Assembly: GCA_016271365.2 (NCBI GenBank)
Contig: CM028131.1
Span: 173,666,501-173,730,500 of the forward strand
Direction: 5' to 3'
DNA from: Neoceratodus forsteri
Taxonomy: Eukaryota; Chordata; Ceratodontiformes; Ceratodontidae
DNA: 64,000 bases
A model generated the notes under the pieces. The model was not told the DNA's origin and made no database searches. It worked only from the letters and a program-made list of their open reading frames with translations. The position numbers and the translations under genes are program-made. Shown one piece after another: positions 54,428 to 64,000 of this stretch (position 1 is the first letter of the stretch; every line of letters starts with the position of its first letter).

Positions 54428-57250
54428 ATGTCAATAGGAAGAAGTGCAGGGGTAAATGGAGAAAGTGACAAACACAATAGGGACAGGGATGTGGCAAAAA
54501 GCAGTAAGGCTATCAAGAAATGGAGGGTAATGAGTACCAACCCCCGTAGTCTGGGCAACAAGCTCCCTGAACTGGTGGCCTTGATGGAAGAGGGATGCCT
54601 GGATATCATAGCAGTCACAGAAACATGGTACACAGAGAACCACGACTGGGATGTTAACATACCAGTGTACATAACCTACAGGAGAGACAGGGAGGGCAGA
54701 AGGGGGAGTAGCTCTCTATGTAAGGGAAGGGATAAAAGCAACTGAACAAAAGAGTAAACAGGGAGGAGAGGAGGCACTGTGGGTCACCTTAGAGACTGGA
54801 AATGGCACCACAATCCGCACAGGGGTTGTATACAGACCCCCTTGTCAGGGGGAGGGAATGGACAAGGATATGATAGAAGGCATACTTAGGATGGCAGAGA
54901 AAGGGGAGATACTATTGATGGGGGACCTTAATATGCCAGATGTTAACTGGAGCACATTTGCTGCAGCCATGTCCAAAAGCAGGGCCATTCTTGATACTCT
55001 TCAGGTGGCATGCCTCAGACAGCTAGTTTTGGAACCTACTTGTGAGGGAGCAATGTTAGACGTCATACTCTCAAATGGGGACAGTGAGAGGATCTCAGAT
55101 CTGGAAGTGGGTAGCCATTTGGGAACAAGTGACCACCAAACAGTGTGGTTCATGATAAACTCAGCTACACAATCAAGCCATACAAAAGGGAGGAATCTGG
55201 ACTTCAGGAGAGATGACTTTGGCAAGATGGGAGAGTGCCTTAGAAAAGCACTAGCAAACAGGCTAGACAGAGGGGTGGAGCAACAATGGGGAAATATCAA
55301 AACTGCCATCACAGAGGCAACAAGCCTTTGTGTGAAGCAAATAAACAAATCAAAATGAAAGAAAAAGCCACTATGGTTCTCAAAAGAAGTGGCGGTGAAG
55401 GTTAGGGAGAAAAAGATAGCATTTAGAAACTATAAGGAAACACAGAAGGAGCAGGACAGAGACCTGTACCAGTTAAGGCAGAAGGAAGCAGGGAGGGTAG
55501 TCAGAATAGCAAAGGCACAAACTGAGGAAAAGATAGCCAACTCGGTTAAGAAGGGGGATAAAACCTTTTATAGGTATATCAGGGAGCGAAGAAAGACAAA
55601 GGGAGGGATGGTGAGGCTGAATAGAATGGATGGTGGGTGGGCAGAGAGTGACAGTGAAAAAGCAGGGATACTGAATGAATACTTCTGTTCAGTATTCTCA
55701 AAAGAGGAAGTGGGGAGGTGCCTAATCCAATTAACAGAAGCACTCTGGAGGGGGGGGGTCGATCCCACTCCTTTCATAGAAGAAAGGGTTCTGAAAGAAC
55801 TCCTAAAACTGGAGGTGGACAAAGAAATAGGGCCAGATGGAATTCACCCCAGAATTCAAAAAGAATTAAGCAGAGAGCTAGTGACACCACTGACTAGCCT
55901 TTTTAGCAAATCATGGGAAGATGGTGTGGTACCTGAGGACTGGAAGAAGGCTGATGTGATTCCCTTTCACAAAAGTGGGAGCAAGACAGATGCAGGAAAC
56001 TTCAGACCTGTCAGTTTGACCTCTGTGGTAGGGAAAGTGATGGAATCTTTTCTGAAGGAAATAATTGTTGAGTACATAGAGGCCAGTGGGGCACAGGACC
56101 CAAGGCAGCATAGGTTCACATTGGGAAGGTCATGTCAGATGACTCTAATTGATTTCTTTGACTGGGTGACCAAAATAGTAGACCAGGGAGGGGGCTGTGG
56201 ACATGGCCTACCTAGACTTAAGCAAGGCATTTGACACAGTCCCACACAAAAGATTAGTAGTCAAATTAACCAGTCTTGGAGTTTGTCCCAGGGTGGTAGC
56301 CTGGGTAAAACATTGGCTGGACAACAGTTCACAGAAGGTAATTGTAAATGGAGTCCACTCTGAAGAAAGAGGGGTTACTAGTGGGGTACCACAGTGTTCA
56401 GTACTGTGTCCAGTCCTTTTTAATGTCTTTATAAGTGACATTGCAGAGGGACTGGAAGGAAAAGTATGCCTCTTTGTAGATGACACAAAGATCTGCAACA
56501 GGGTTGATACACAAGGAGGCATGGAAAGGATGAGAATGGACTTGGCAAGGTTGGAGGAATGGTCAGAAGCATGACAGCTTGGATTCAATGCAAAGAAGTG
56601 CAAAGTAATGCACCTGGGAAACAAAAACCCAGGAGAAGATTACACAATGGGGGAGAGTAGTAACAACAACAAAAATGGAAAGGGGCCTGGAGGTAATCAT
56701 ATCAGATGACCTTAAGGTTGGCAAGCAATGTGAGAAGACTGTAGGGAGGGCTGGGGGGATACTGGGATGTATAGGGAGAGGCATCACCAGCAGAAAACAG
56801 GAAGTTGTTATCCCCCTGCACAGACAGTTGGTGAGATCCCATCTGGAGTACTGTGTCCAGTTCTGGAGACCCCATATCCATAAGGACATAGAGAGGATGG
56901 AGGCAGTTCAGAGTGGGGCAACTAAAATGGTGCAGGGTCTGCAAGAGAAGCCATATGAGGTGAGGCTAAAGGAGCTTAATATGTATACCCTTGAAGAAAG
57001 GAGGGAGAGGGGGGGGGACATGTTAGAAATGTTTAAGTACCTCAGAGGAATCAACAAAGTCCAAGAGGGTAGCATCTTTCAGAAAAAGAGATGTGCAAGA
57101 ACAAGGGGACACAATTTGAAGATAGAGGGGGGACGGCTCAGGGGCAATGTGAGGAAGTATTTTTTCACAGAGAGTGTGGTGGATGCATGGAACAGCCTTC
57201 CTGAGGAGGTTGTAGGGTCTAAAACTGTGGGAGAATTCAAGAATGCATGA
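54428..57250 (+). pseudogene. CR1 ORF2 (EN-RT), four or five lesions
   Basis: EN: STNPRSLGNKLPEL, AVTETWYTENHDW; after a frame change near 54745, LLMGDLNMPDVNWS (Phe to Leu in GDFN), DVILSNGDSERI and the catalytic GTSDHQTVWF (second His is Gln). Linker: a TGA interrupts the basic NKSK..KKKPLW stretch near 55356. RT: HPRIQKELSRELV, NFRPVSLTSVVGKVMES, DPRQHRFTLGRSCQ; an extra G in a run (56187-56194) shifts the frame before MAYLDLSKAFDTVPHK, then TSGVPQCSVL and the catalytic CLFVDDTKICN. C-terminal: [26 protein letters not shown]. Mutated EN His makes it catalytically dead as well. Confidence 0.9.
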
Positions 57251-57406
57251 GACAGACATAAGGCATTTTTTGTGGAGGGTAGGAAGAAATAGGCTGTTGG
57301 TTAAATAGGATCTGCAGCTTATCCTTTAGGTAGAGAAATGGGCAGACTAGGTGGGCCAAGCAGTCCTTATCTGCCATCAAAGTCCGTGTTTCTATGTTTC
57401 TATGTT

Positions 57407-58741
57407 AATAGCTTGAAGGGTGCCTCCAAACCCGCTTGGGCAGCTAAAAGGGCACCCATGAGAGCCCCACCCCCTTCGGCACTGAGTCTTAACTTCTACA
57501 ACTTGAGGTGCCATCGGTACAGTTGACGACTGAAGGTCCACCCAGAATGAGGACATTCCCAGCTATGGGCCAGGTGAGAAGGATACTGCCCCAAGCTTCG
57601 CATGCTCAAACTGTGGACTCTGGGTGCAGAACGGGACCATCGGCTGCTGGGAAGCCCTGCACCAGAATGGTATGGCTGGCATATACCAAAAACTGATGAG
57701 CTGAATAAGCATTGAGTGCTGAGACCTTGCAGAGGTCAGATGGCAGTAAGTGAGCATTAAGCAATGATTGTGTAAGCTAGAGTGGGCATGCGTGTAGGTC
57801 AGTAGGGCAGTGTAGCAATATTCAGACCTGCACGTAGGTCAGTAAGCAGTAGCAATAGTCAGACCTGCACGTAGGTCTGCAAAACATAGCAGCAATAATG
57901 GGATCTGCATGTAGGTCAGAGAAGCAGCACTAAGGATAGTGAGGCAAGCTAGCCAGGCATTCAAGAAAGCCAATGAAGGTGACAAATACTCTGAGGATTT
58001 TCGGTGTCGGAGGCAGGATTTAGAACATAAGTAAGTAGCCACACAGGGCCACAACTCCCCAAACACTTCCAAGTCCCCGCCATGGGAAAAACAAGAAAGT
58101 GATGGAAGGGGCCGAGACCCACATGCAGATATTAAAACTAGTTTACAGCATCAGCAGTAGCTTAGCTGACCTCAGAGAATAATAGCAGTGTGCAAACGAA
58201 GAGCAGCATCTGTACTGAGTAACCATGAGTTGTATGATTCGATAAATATAGCATCGAGGGGAGGCACAATGCTGTGAAAGCAGCTATCACCAGGCAGTGC
58301 AGTGAAACTGCAGCAATGAGGTAGGTAGAATGAGTTGAGAAAAATAGATTGAGCTGCATAGCTAGGGTTCAGAGTGATCCTGAATCAGGTGAAAACAATT
58401 AAGTGTGCAGCATGGAGAGCAGCTATGGTCTGAGTTGAAACACACAGATAATGATTGCAGTTGCATTGCAAGTAATTGAGAGCAAGGAGCATGAGCCCTG
58501 GATTAGCAATATACTAGGAGCTTAGAAACAAAGCCCCCAAAAGGCAAAACCAAAGACACACAAACACAGAGAAACAGGGAACAAACAACAAAAAGAAGCA
58601 CACACCCAGAGGCAAAATACAAACCAGATACAGAAGAACAAACACAGAAGACCAGCAGACAAGCAGAAGCCAAAGCAGCAAGGTTGGGGTGGGGGTGTAG
58701 GCCCCAGCCAGCTGCAGAGGACAGACAGAGAGAGCCTCCGG
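57407..58741. other. Unassigned, possible LTR or element end
   Basis: No coding potential beyond random ORFs. Contains the minisatellite at 57790-57930. Its right neighbour (58742-58850) is a duplicated module, so the two may belong to one element. Confidence 0.4.
57790..57930 (+). repeat. Minisatellite, 37-40-bp unit
   Basis: GC(A/G)(C/T)GTAGGTC starts units at 57790, 57830, 57867 and 57907 (spacing 40, 37, 40). Each unit also carries CAGTA..AGCAATA.TCAGACCT or a variant. Slightly degenerate, so not recently amplified. Confidence 0.8.
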
Positions 58742-58850
58742 CTGCAAAGAAAAAGTGCTTCAGAAGGAGGCTTAGAGGAGCTACTTATATAGCTCAGGAA
58801 GTGGGGGTGTCTGGCTGCTTGTCCATTGAACTATAGGCCCAGCCTTCCAA
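58742..58850 (+). repeat. ~105-bp module shared with 51953-52055
   Basis: GCTTCAGAAGGAGGCT.AGAGGA.CT.CTTATATAG.TCAGGAA, TGGCTGCTTGTCCATTGAA and CCCAGCCTT occur in both, same orientation. The TATATA could be a promoter box of an unidentified element. Confidence 0.65.
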
Positions 58851-59017
58851 ATATAAATGAATCCAAGTGGTAGTCTTCTTTCAGTGTAATGCCAGATTGT
58901 TTTATAAAATGAACTGTATAAAAATATGGCCACTCTCTCAAGGGAAGCATATGCAGTACAGTGTTGGATCCAGCATTTTAGAAAGAGTCCTGTGGCAAAA
59001 ATTAATGGAGTCTTATT

Positions 59018-59208
59018 TAGTTGTTTAACCAGGTATGGCACACTAAGCAGAAAGCTTTTTTACAGGAGCGACCTGGGAGCACAAATGATTTACTCAGGGT
59101 CACACAGTACGCAAGTGGAAGCTGTGGGATTCAAACCCAGGTTTGGTCTGTTGAATATCACCAGATTTGTAGCTCAGAGCCTTAGACCACTGCGCTATAC
59201 TGCCTCCA
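59018..59208 (-). mobile_element. MIR/CORE-type SINE (-)
   Basis: Minus-strand order: GGAGGCAGTATAGCGCAGTGG (box A), CTGGGTTTGAATCCCAC (box B, a close match), GTGTGACCCTGAG and CTTTCTGCTTAGTGTGCC. AGTCTTATT (59009-59017) and AGTCTGATT (59209-59217) flank it, a 9-bp target duplication with one difference. Confidence 0.85.
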
Positions 59209-59217
59209 AGTCTGATT

Positions 59218-60470
59218 AAAAGGGATTGGACTGTCAGGGAGCAGGCAGAAAATGCCTGTGTCTATCAACTTGTACGAAACATGATAGCATTTGGTGGTGG
59301 ACTATGATAAAATACATTTTTATTATGTTGGAAATATATTATGTAGGATTGGTTCTATGCCATTTCAATGTCAAAGAAGTGTTCTGCTGAAGCAGGATCT
59401 CTAGGAATGCTAGAGCCGCCACTGTGCGTATCCTTTGAACATCTTACTGCCATTGTAGATGATGGCCTCTCAGTGTCTAATAAGGAGGCCACTGGGTCCT
59501 TCTCTTAATCAGGAATGGACCCAATTTTACTTCAGTTAATTAAGCTCCCCGTCAGTTAAATTAGTAAGAGCTTTCCTTGAATTTGGAAGATTTAAAGGAG
59601 CAAAGAGAAAGAAGTTATATATTCCTGATCATGTGTCTTTCAGAAGTTAAACCTGATATACCTCTACCTCTATTTTAGCCAATTTCTCCTTTAGTCTACA
59701 TAAACCTCTTTTGCCTACTTTAACCTCAGCTTTGGCCTGCCTCTTGCCTAGAGCGCACATGTACCGATTGTTGTAAACCTGGCCCCCTAAGGTATTTTTA
59801 TTTTATACTTCTGCTAGCTATTTGGTGGGTCAAACCCTGGGCCTTTCATCACTGCTGCTTCTGTTTACATCTGCTAAGTAATTGTAACTGCATATTCCTC
59901 TATAACTCTTGGGGGCTTGCAATTGTTTTAAATATAAAGCTGTTGTGCTTCCACTCTCACTGTATTGTAATATGCCCCCCACCCCACTGGGTCACACCTG
60001 AAAAATTGCTTTGTCTCGGTGTGACTGCTGCTTTACAATTTCTAAACAAATAAATGTCTAGCTTTCTTTTGTGGAGATGGTTAGCCTACTTATTCACTAA
60101 CCCCATCCCCAGCAAGATCCATCCCTTATCAGAGGATTTCAGAGGTGCTAAAGATTTTGAATGTGTGTGTACACCAGGGACTGGGGGATGCAGGTATTTG
60201 AAAATGGACAGGACCCTGTCCTGTTTACAGTGGGTGGGAGTAGGCTATGGGTATGGGTGCTGGTTCACACACATGTGTGTGGATGGGTGGAGGGGGGTAA
60301 ACATATTTAGGGGAGGGGACTATAATTTCTTAGCTTGTTTTTGATCTTGATACATAAAATAATTTCATTGCATAGCAAATATTTGCTCCAATTAAATTAC
60401 CCAACTGAATAGTCCTGTGAGTATAAATTTATTCACTAAATTTATTTCAATGGAAATCAGCCACATTTCA
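59218..60470. other. No recognised feature
   Basis: Mostly unassigned. Near 59985-60058, CACCTGAAAAATTGCTTTGTCTCGGTGTGACTG..AACAAATAAATG resembles the end of a non-LTR element, similar in style to 51660-51715. Confidence 0.4.
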
Positions 60471-60690
60471 TAGAAACATAGAAAGTGACAGCAGGAAAAG
60501 GTCCAGTGGCCCACCCAGTCTTCCTGCCCTACCAAGTTACATTTCCAAGACCCTAGTGGCAATCCCTCCCACTTACTCCCCATTACATTTTCCTGGATAG
60601 GCTCCATCCCATCCGAAATGAAACATGACTGGTGTCAAATCTCTTTCTCAATGCATTTGTCCATTTGATCATTGTTATTGGGGGTGAATA
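60471..60690 (-). mobile_element. CR1 3' end (-), left part
   Basis: Begins CATAGAAACATAGAAAGTGACAG (tail), then AAGGTCCAGTGGCCCACCCAGTC. Ends where a plus-strand CR1 starts; the continuing part seems to be 61430-62265. Confidence 0.65.
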
Positions 60691-60694
60691 GTCT

Positions 60695-61331
60695 GGGGTT
60701 TCAGCAGTAGACAGAGAGAGGTCATACTGCCCTTGTACAGGTCACTGGTAAGGTCACATTTAGAATATGGGGTAAGGTACTGGAATCTATATCATAAGAA
60801 GGACATCAAGTTGTTAGACAGGGCCCAATGGAGGACAACCAAGATGATCAGGGGACAGCAGGGGAAGTTTTATGAAGAGAGGCTGGGAGCCCTGAGAATG
60901 TACTCCCTGGAAGAGAGAAGAGAGAGGGGGTATATGATAGAGACCTTTAAGTACCTGAAGGGAATAAATAGAGTGGATAGGGAAGGTCTTGTCAAGCTAA
61001 GTGACAACAGAACCACAAGGGGGCACAGTTGGTGGGGGGAGGTTTAGGAGGGATGTTAGGAAACATTTTTTCACAGAGAGGGTGTTGGACACATGGAATG
61101 CACTGCCAGAAGAGGTGGTCTCAGTGAAGATGGTGGACAGCTTTAAGTAGACCTGGGATAGGCATAAAAGGAACCCATGGGACTGTAGGGAGGGGGGTTA
61201 TGAAGGAAAGCTTGACGGGGGGGGCAGGGTCAATGATGTAAGCCTGGGGCACTGTATTACTAACAAGCAGACTCGAAAGACCAGTTTGACCCTCTTCTGC
61301 TGGCTCTTTTGTATGTTCATATGTTCATAAT
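60695..61331 (+). mobile_element. CR1 3' end (+)
   Basis: C-terminal coding end RSLVRSHLEYGVRYWN, RTTKMIRGQQGKFYEERL, YMIETFKYLKGINRV, then 3' end GACTCGAAAGACCAG..TTTTGTATGTTCATATGTTCAT. Same subfamily as 48302-48912. 5'-truncated and frameshifted after the GHSW block. Confidence 0.85.
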
Positions 61332-61429
61332 GTATATTTATTCTGTGTATGTTTGAATTGTCTACCAGTTACATTTTTCTATTGTCATATTACTTGCGTT
61401 TATATTTAATTTAGCAAATTGTTGTCTAC

Positions 61430-62265
61430 TATTTGCTTCCTCCCTTACATGCCAGGACACATCTGGAAATGAGCTGTTGTTACTTCAGTTCTGTATGTCA
61501 ATAACAAAATTATTTCTGCCCCTTTCCTTTTACTATGGCCATGTGCCTGTCACATCCTACTTTGAATATCCCCACTATTTTAGCCTGCTTCATCACCTCT
61601 GCCAGTCTATTCTACTTTTCTAGCACTCTTTCAGTGAAAATGTGCTTTCAGACATCTTTCTTGAATCTTCCTTCTGCCAGCTTCAGTTAATTCCCCTTAA
61701 TGCCTGAGTTCTTGCTTAAGGCAAAAAATGACTTTAAAATCCATCCTATTTATGCAATGCAGGTACTTGTAAGTTTCTATCATGTCCTCCCTTCTGCCTC
61801 CTGGCATCTAGCGCATTCTTGTCCAGGCCTTGCAACCTCTCCTTATATGCCTTCCCCTTTTCCATGAATAATTTAGGTCACTCTTCTCTGAATTACCTCT
61901 ACCCTCTCATAGTCCTTATGCAGGTAAGGATTCCAGATCCTTGTGTAGTAATCCACGTGCAGTTGCACCACTGATCTATGTAGCAAGAGGATAACCTCCT
62001 ATTTTCTGCTGCTGATTCCCCTCTAGTGCCCCCACAACATTCTATTTGTCTTGTCTACAACCTTGTTACAAGGTGCTGTGGATTTCAAGTTATCCAAGAT
62101 TATAAGCCACAGGTCTTTCCACTCAGCTGTGTATTCCAGTGCCTCCCCTTCCCTGAGTATTGCGTTCTCAGATTCCTTTCGCTGATGGGCATTACTTTGC
62201 ATGCTTTGCACTGAAGTTTTGCTGCCAGAGATCTTAGACCATTTTATCAGTCACTTGCATTACTT
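61430..62265 (-). mobile_element. CR1-like (-), right part
   Basis: Decayed minus-strand CR1: complements of the C-terminal coding end (AGTTTCTATCATGTCCTCCC, TTCTCTGAATTACCTCTACCC) and LWLIILDNLKSTAPCNKVVDKTNR (62150-62040). Likely the 5'-ward continuation of 60471-60690, split by the plus-strand CR1 end between them. Confidence 0.65.
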
Positions 62266-62404
62266 TACATTTTATGCATTATTAGAGTTAGATGGTGAGC
62301 ACTGAGACATTGGTGGTCCTGCAAACAAGCCAGAGCAGACAAAAAAATAGAGAGCACCCAAAAAACAGTCACACAGAGAAACAGGAAAATTGCAGTTACC
62401 GTTC

Positions 62405-62785
62405 TTTATTTAAGTAATAAGGCACGACAAGGTGTGTGTTGTTGTGTAATAACATCACTCCTGGGGTGGGTTGAAGCACGAGGCGAAGCCGAGTGCTTCC
62501 ACCACCCCAGGATTGACATTATTACACAAGATAACACACACCTTGGAGTGCCTTATTGCAATTATACAATGGCTCGATGTTATACAAAACAAAAATAAAA
62601 ATAAAAATGTTTTTAGTAGATTTTTAGTGAAAGAGAAGAGGGAAAAAAAAGGTGGTGGTCAGGCTGAGGAGCAAGCAGACCTAATGCTAATCAATGACAG
62701 TGATGTTATACTGCAATATCATCACTGTCTCAGGCACACACTGACCAATCAGAATTCAGGAAATGTCCTTGCCATTGTATAATTG
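62405..62785. mobile_element. Palindromic MITE with CAATTATACAATGGC termini
   Basis: 62417-62483 (AATAAGGCACGACAAGGTGTGTGTT..ATAACATCACTCCTGGGGTGG..GAAGCAC) is inverted at 62494-62560, around GAGGCGAAGCCGAG. On the right, CAATTATACAATGGC at 62557-62571 is perfectly inverted by GCCATTGTATAATTG at 62770-62784. The middle contains CACTGACCAATCAGAATTC. No coding capacity. Confidence 0.78.
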
Positions 62786-62870
62786 TGATCATCTGTGTGC
62801 ATGGTCACATAGCTACCAGCGAATCCTAATAAAAGTTCATGTTCAGTAAGGCAGATGCCACAAAGGTTAT

Positions 62871-62905
62871 GTTTCGTGCAGGAGACTCTGAGCTTCATCA
62901 GACAA
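62871..62905 (-). ncRNA. Weak hammerhead-like motif (-)
   Basis: Minus strand: CTGATGA (complement of 62895-62901), a ~19-nt stem II region, then GAAAC (complement of 62871-62875). The stem II pairing is poor and stem III (ACATAA) is not self-complementary, so if it was a hammerhead it has decayed. Confidence 0.3.
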
Positions 62906-64000
62906 ACATCACAACCAACATAGTGCATTATAAATTAAGTAGAGATGTATCCCATGGTGCAGTAAATCAACATGATAATCAATTAACCATCATGTTAATG
63001 AATTAAAAACACATGGGAAACCCCGTGTAAGGCAATTAAGTAATGCATTTTGGAACAATGCTTCTACACTGGCCATTTATTTATTTATTTTTTTATTCAT
63101 TGAAATGTTTCCCCAGGAATGCACACTGAACAACAAGTTGCTCATCTCCCGGTGTGACCTTTTAGTTGAAGAATTAGACATACTAGTTTACCGTTTAACA
63201 TATTCGAGAAATTAAACATTCAATTACATTTGTAACAAGACATACTGTTAAAAAATATCATAAATAGTCATACATTCGCATTTGTGAGATAACATACAGT
63301 TAAATATATTATACCTGTGGAATATGCATTTAATTACAAGTGGCATATCTGAGGAACATAGTACAGAAATTTAAAGTAGCCTTGGAGCCAACTCCTTGCA
63401 GGAATGGATCACAGTTAAGAGGCAGATCATTTAGCAATTATTGAATGAATGAGGTGTAGTGAGGGGACATCAAGGAGGGTAGATGGGTAGGCAGGGGAAA
63501 CCAGCTGGGGGAAGGAAAGGATAATGATGGGAGGAACATTACCGGAGCAAAGTGAGCAAAAAATATCAGTTGCAAGGGGTAAGTTAACACAGAGCTAGTG
63601 CAATCTGGGAGCACCTCAGACAGAACAAAAAGTGCAAGTTGTTTACTCAAGTGAACAAATTCCTTTATTTAAGTCCAGTGGGGTGGAAAGGGGAGCAGGA
63701 GGGAGTTGGGTGTAAGGGACAGAGTAGGAAGGAACAAATCATACCTGGAACTGGCCCCTTCAGAGTGCAGAGATTGCTGCCAGTGGCGAATGAGGTGAGG
63801 ACTTAAATTAAGGGGCAAGAGTAGACAAGGACAAGTTGGGTAGAGATAGTAGAGGGGATGGTAAAGGGAAGGAGGAGGAGGAGGAGGGGTGGGAGAAACT
63901 TGCCAAAGACTAGGCTTCTTCAGTATGCTGAGAACCCTGCCAGAGAGCAGAGTCAGGCAAGGATGAGTTAGGTAGAAAGGAAGGAGGGGAAAGGGGAGGG
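62906..64000. other. No recognised gene; purine-rich repeats at the end
   Basis: A/T-rich to about 63400. 63430-64000 is purine-rich with loosely repeated words (GGCAAGAGTAGACAAGGAC, GGTAGAAAGGAAGG, AGGAGGAGGAGGAGG at 63869-63886). Ends at the window edge, so its extent is unknown. Confidence 0.45.

Larger units (their letters stand above)
53469..57406 (+). mobile_element. CR1 (+) with ORF1 and ORF2, nearly complete
   Basis: The most complete CR1 here. ORF1 (53488-54339, esterase type), a short inter-ORF gap, ORF2 EN (54428-55358), RT (55389-56574), C-terminal (56675-57250), and the 3' end GGGCAGACTAGGTGGGCC..TTTCTATGTTTCTATGTTA at 57345-57406. All ORF2 catalytic motifs can be read. Frameshifts near 54745, 56200 and 56640 and stops near 55356 and 56572 disable it. 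Confidence 0.93.

Noticed and set aside
57790..57930. CRISPR-like array
   Set aside because: Only four degenerate 37-40-bp units without distinct spacers, in a vertebrate genome context.
63430..64000. Regulatory purine tract
   Set aside because: Purine-rich but no repeated motif strong enough, and the region is cut by the window edge.

Overview
This window looks like intergenic DNA from a large, repeat-rich vertebrate genome, most likely an amphibian (a caecilian is my best guess) or another CR1/L2-rich tetrapod or lobe-finned fish. The case rests on the mix of repeats: CR1 copies with the (ATAGAAAC)n-type tail, L2 copies with a TTATTA tail, a Tx1/L1-like LINE with a CCHC knuckle, MIR/CORE-type SINEs, a V-SINE-like copy, LTR elements starting TGTAACCCC, and several foldback/MITE elements. 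I recognised no host protein-coding exon, no free-standing tRNA or rRNA gene, and no bacterial feature. Almost every readable coding stretch is a decayed endonuclease (EN) or reverse transcriptase (RT) of a non-LTR retrotransposon. The taxon is inference; the element classes are read from protein motifs and tails.

Layout. 1-4406: L2 LINE (+), whose 3' tail abuts an L1-like LINE (-) at 4407-7945, which in turn abuts an L2 endonuclease fragment (-) at 7955-8320. 9635-11640: divergent LTR copy (-) split by an L2 3' end that itself holds a SINE tail. 13.4-14.7 kb: two MIR-like SINEs, a hammerhead-like motif and a palindromic MITE. 15.3-20.4 kb: an old CR1 (-) split inside its RT by a younger, longer CR1 (-). 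21.1-27.4 kb: V-SINE-like copy and a nearly full-length Tx1/L1-like LINE (-). 27987-37364: an LTR retrotransposon with two ~1.6-kb LTRs and a TTAG target duplication. It has no recognisable gag or pol, carries an unknown decayed ORF, and is interrupted by a CR1.

37.4-43.4 kb: short repeated modules, a long CTTT microsatellite, a 350-bp foldback, a palindromic array and a ~117-bp VNTR. 43.4-47.1 kb: CR1 (+) broken by a second CR1 (-) and a SINE. 47.1-50.7 kb: CR1 (-) split by a DNA transposon-like element (47549-49749) with TAGGGCTGTG termini; it shares the palindromic array and VNTR with the 41-42.5 kb region. 50.7-51.7 kb: L2 3' end. 53.4-57.4 kb: the most complete CR1 (+), with an SGNH-esterase ORF1 and an EN-RT ORF2. 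57.4-64 kb: minisatellite, SINE, nested CR1 ends, a palindromic MITE with perfect 15-bp termini, and a second weaker hammerhead-like motif.

Nothing here forms a working pathway. The window is a stratigraphy of at least nine nested insertions. The observations most worth following are the LTR element with an unrecognised ORF, the array/VNTR/hairpin-bearing DNA element family, the hammerhead-like motifs, and the esterase-encoding CR1.
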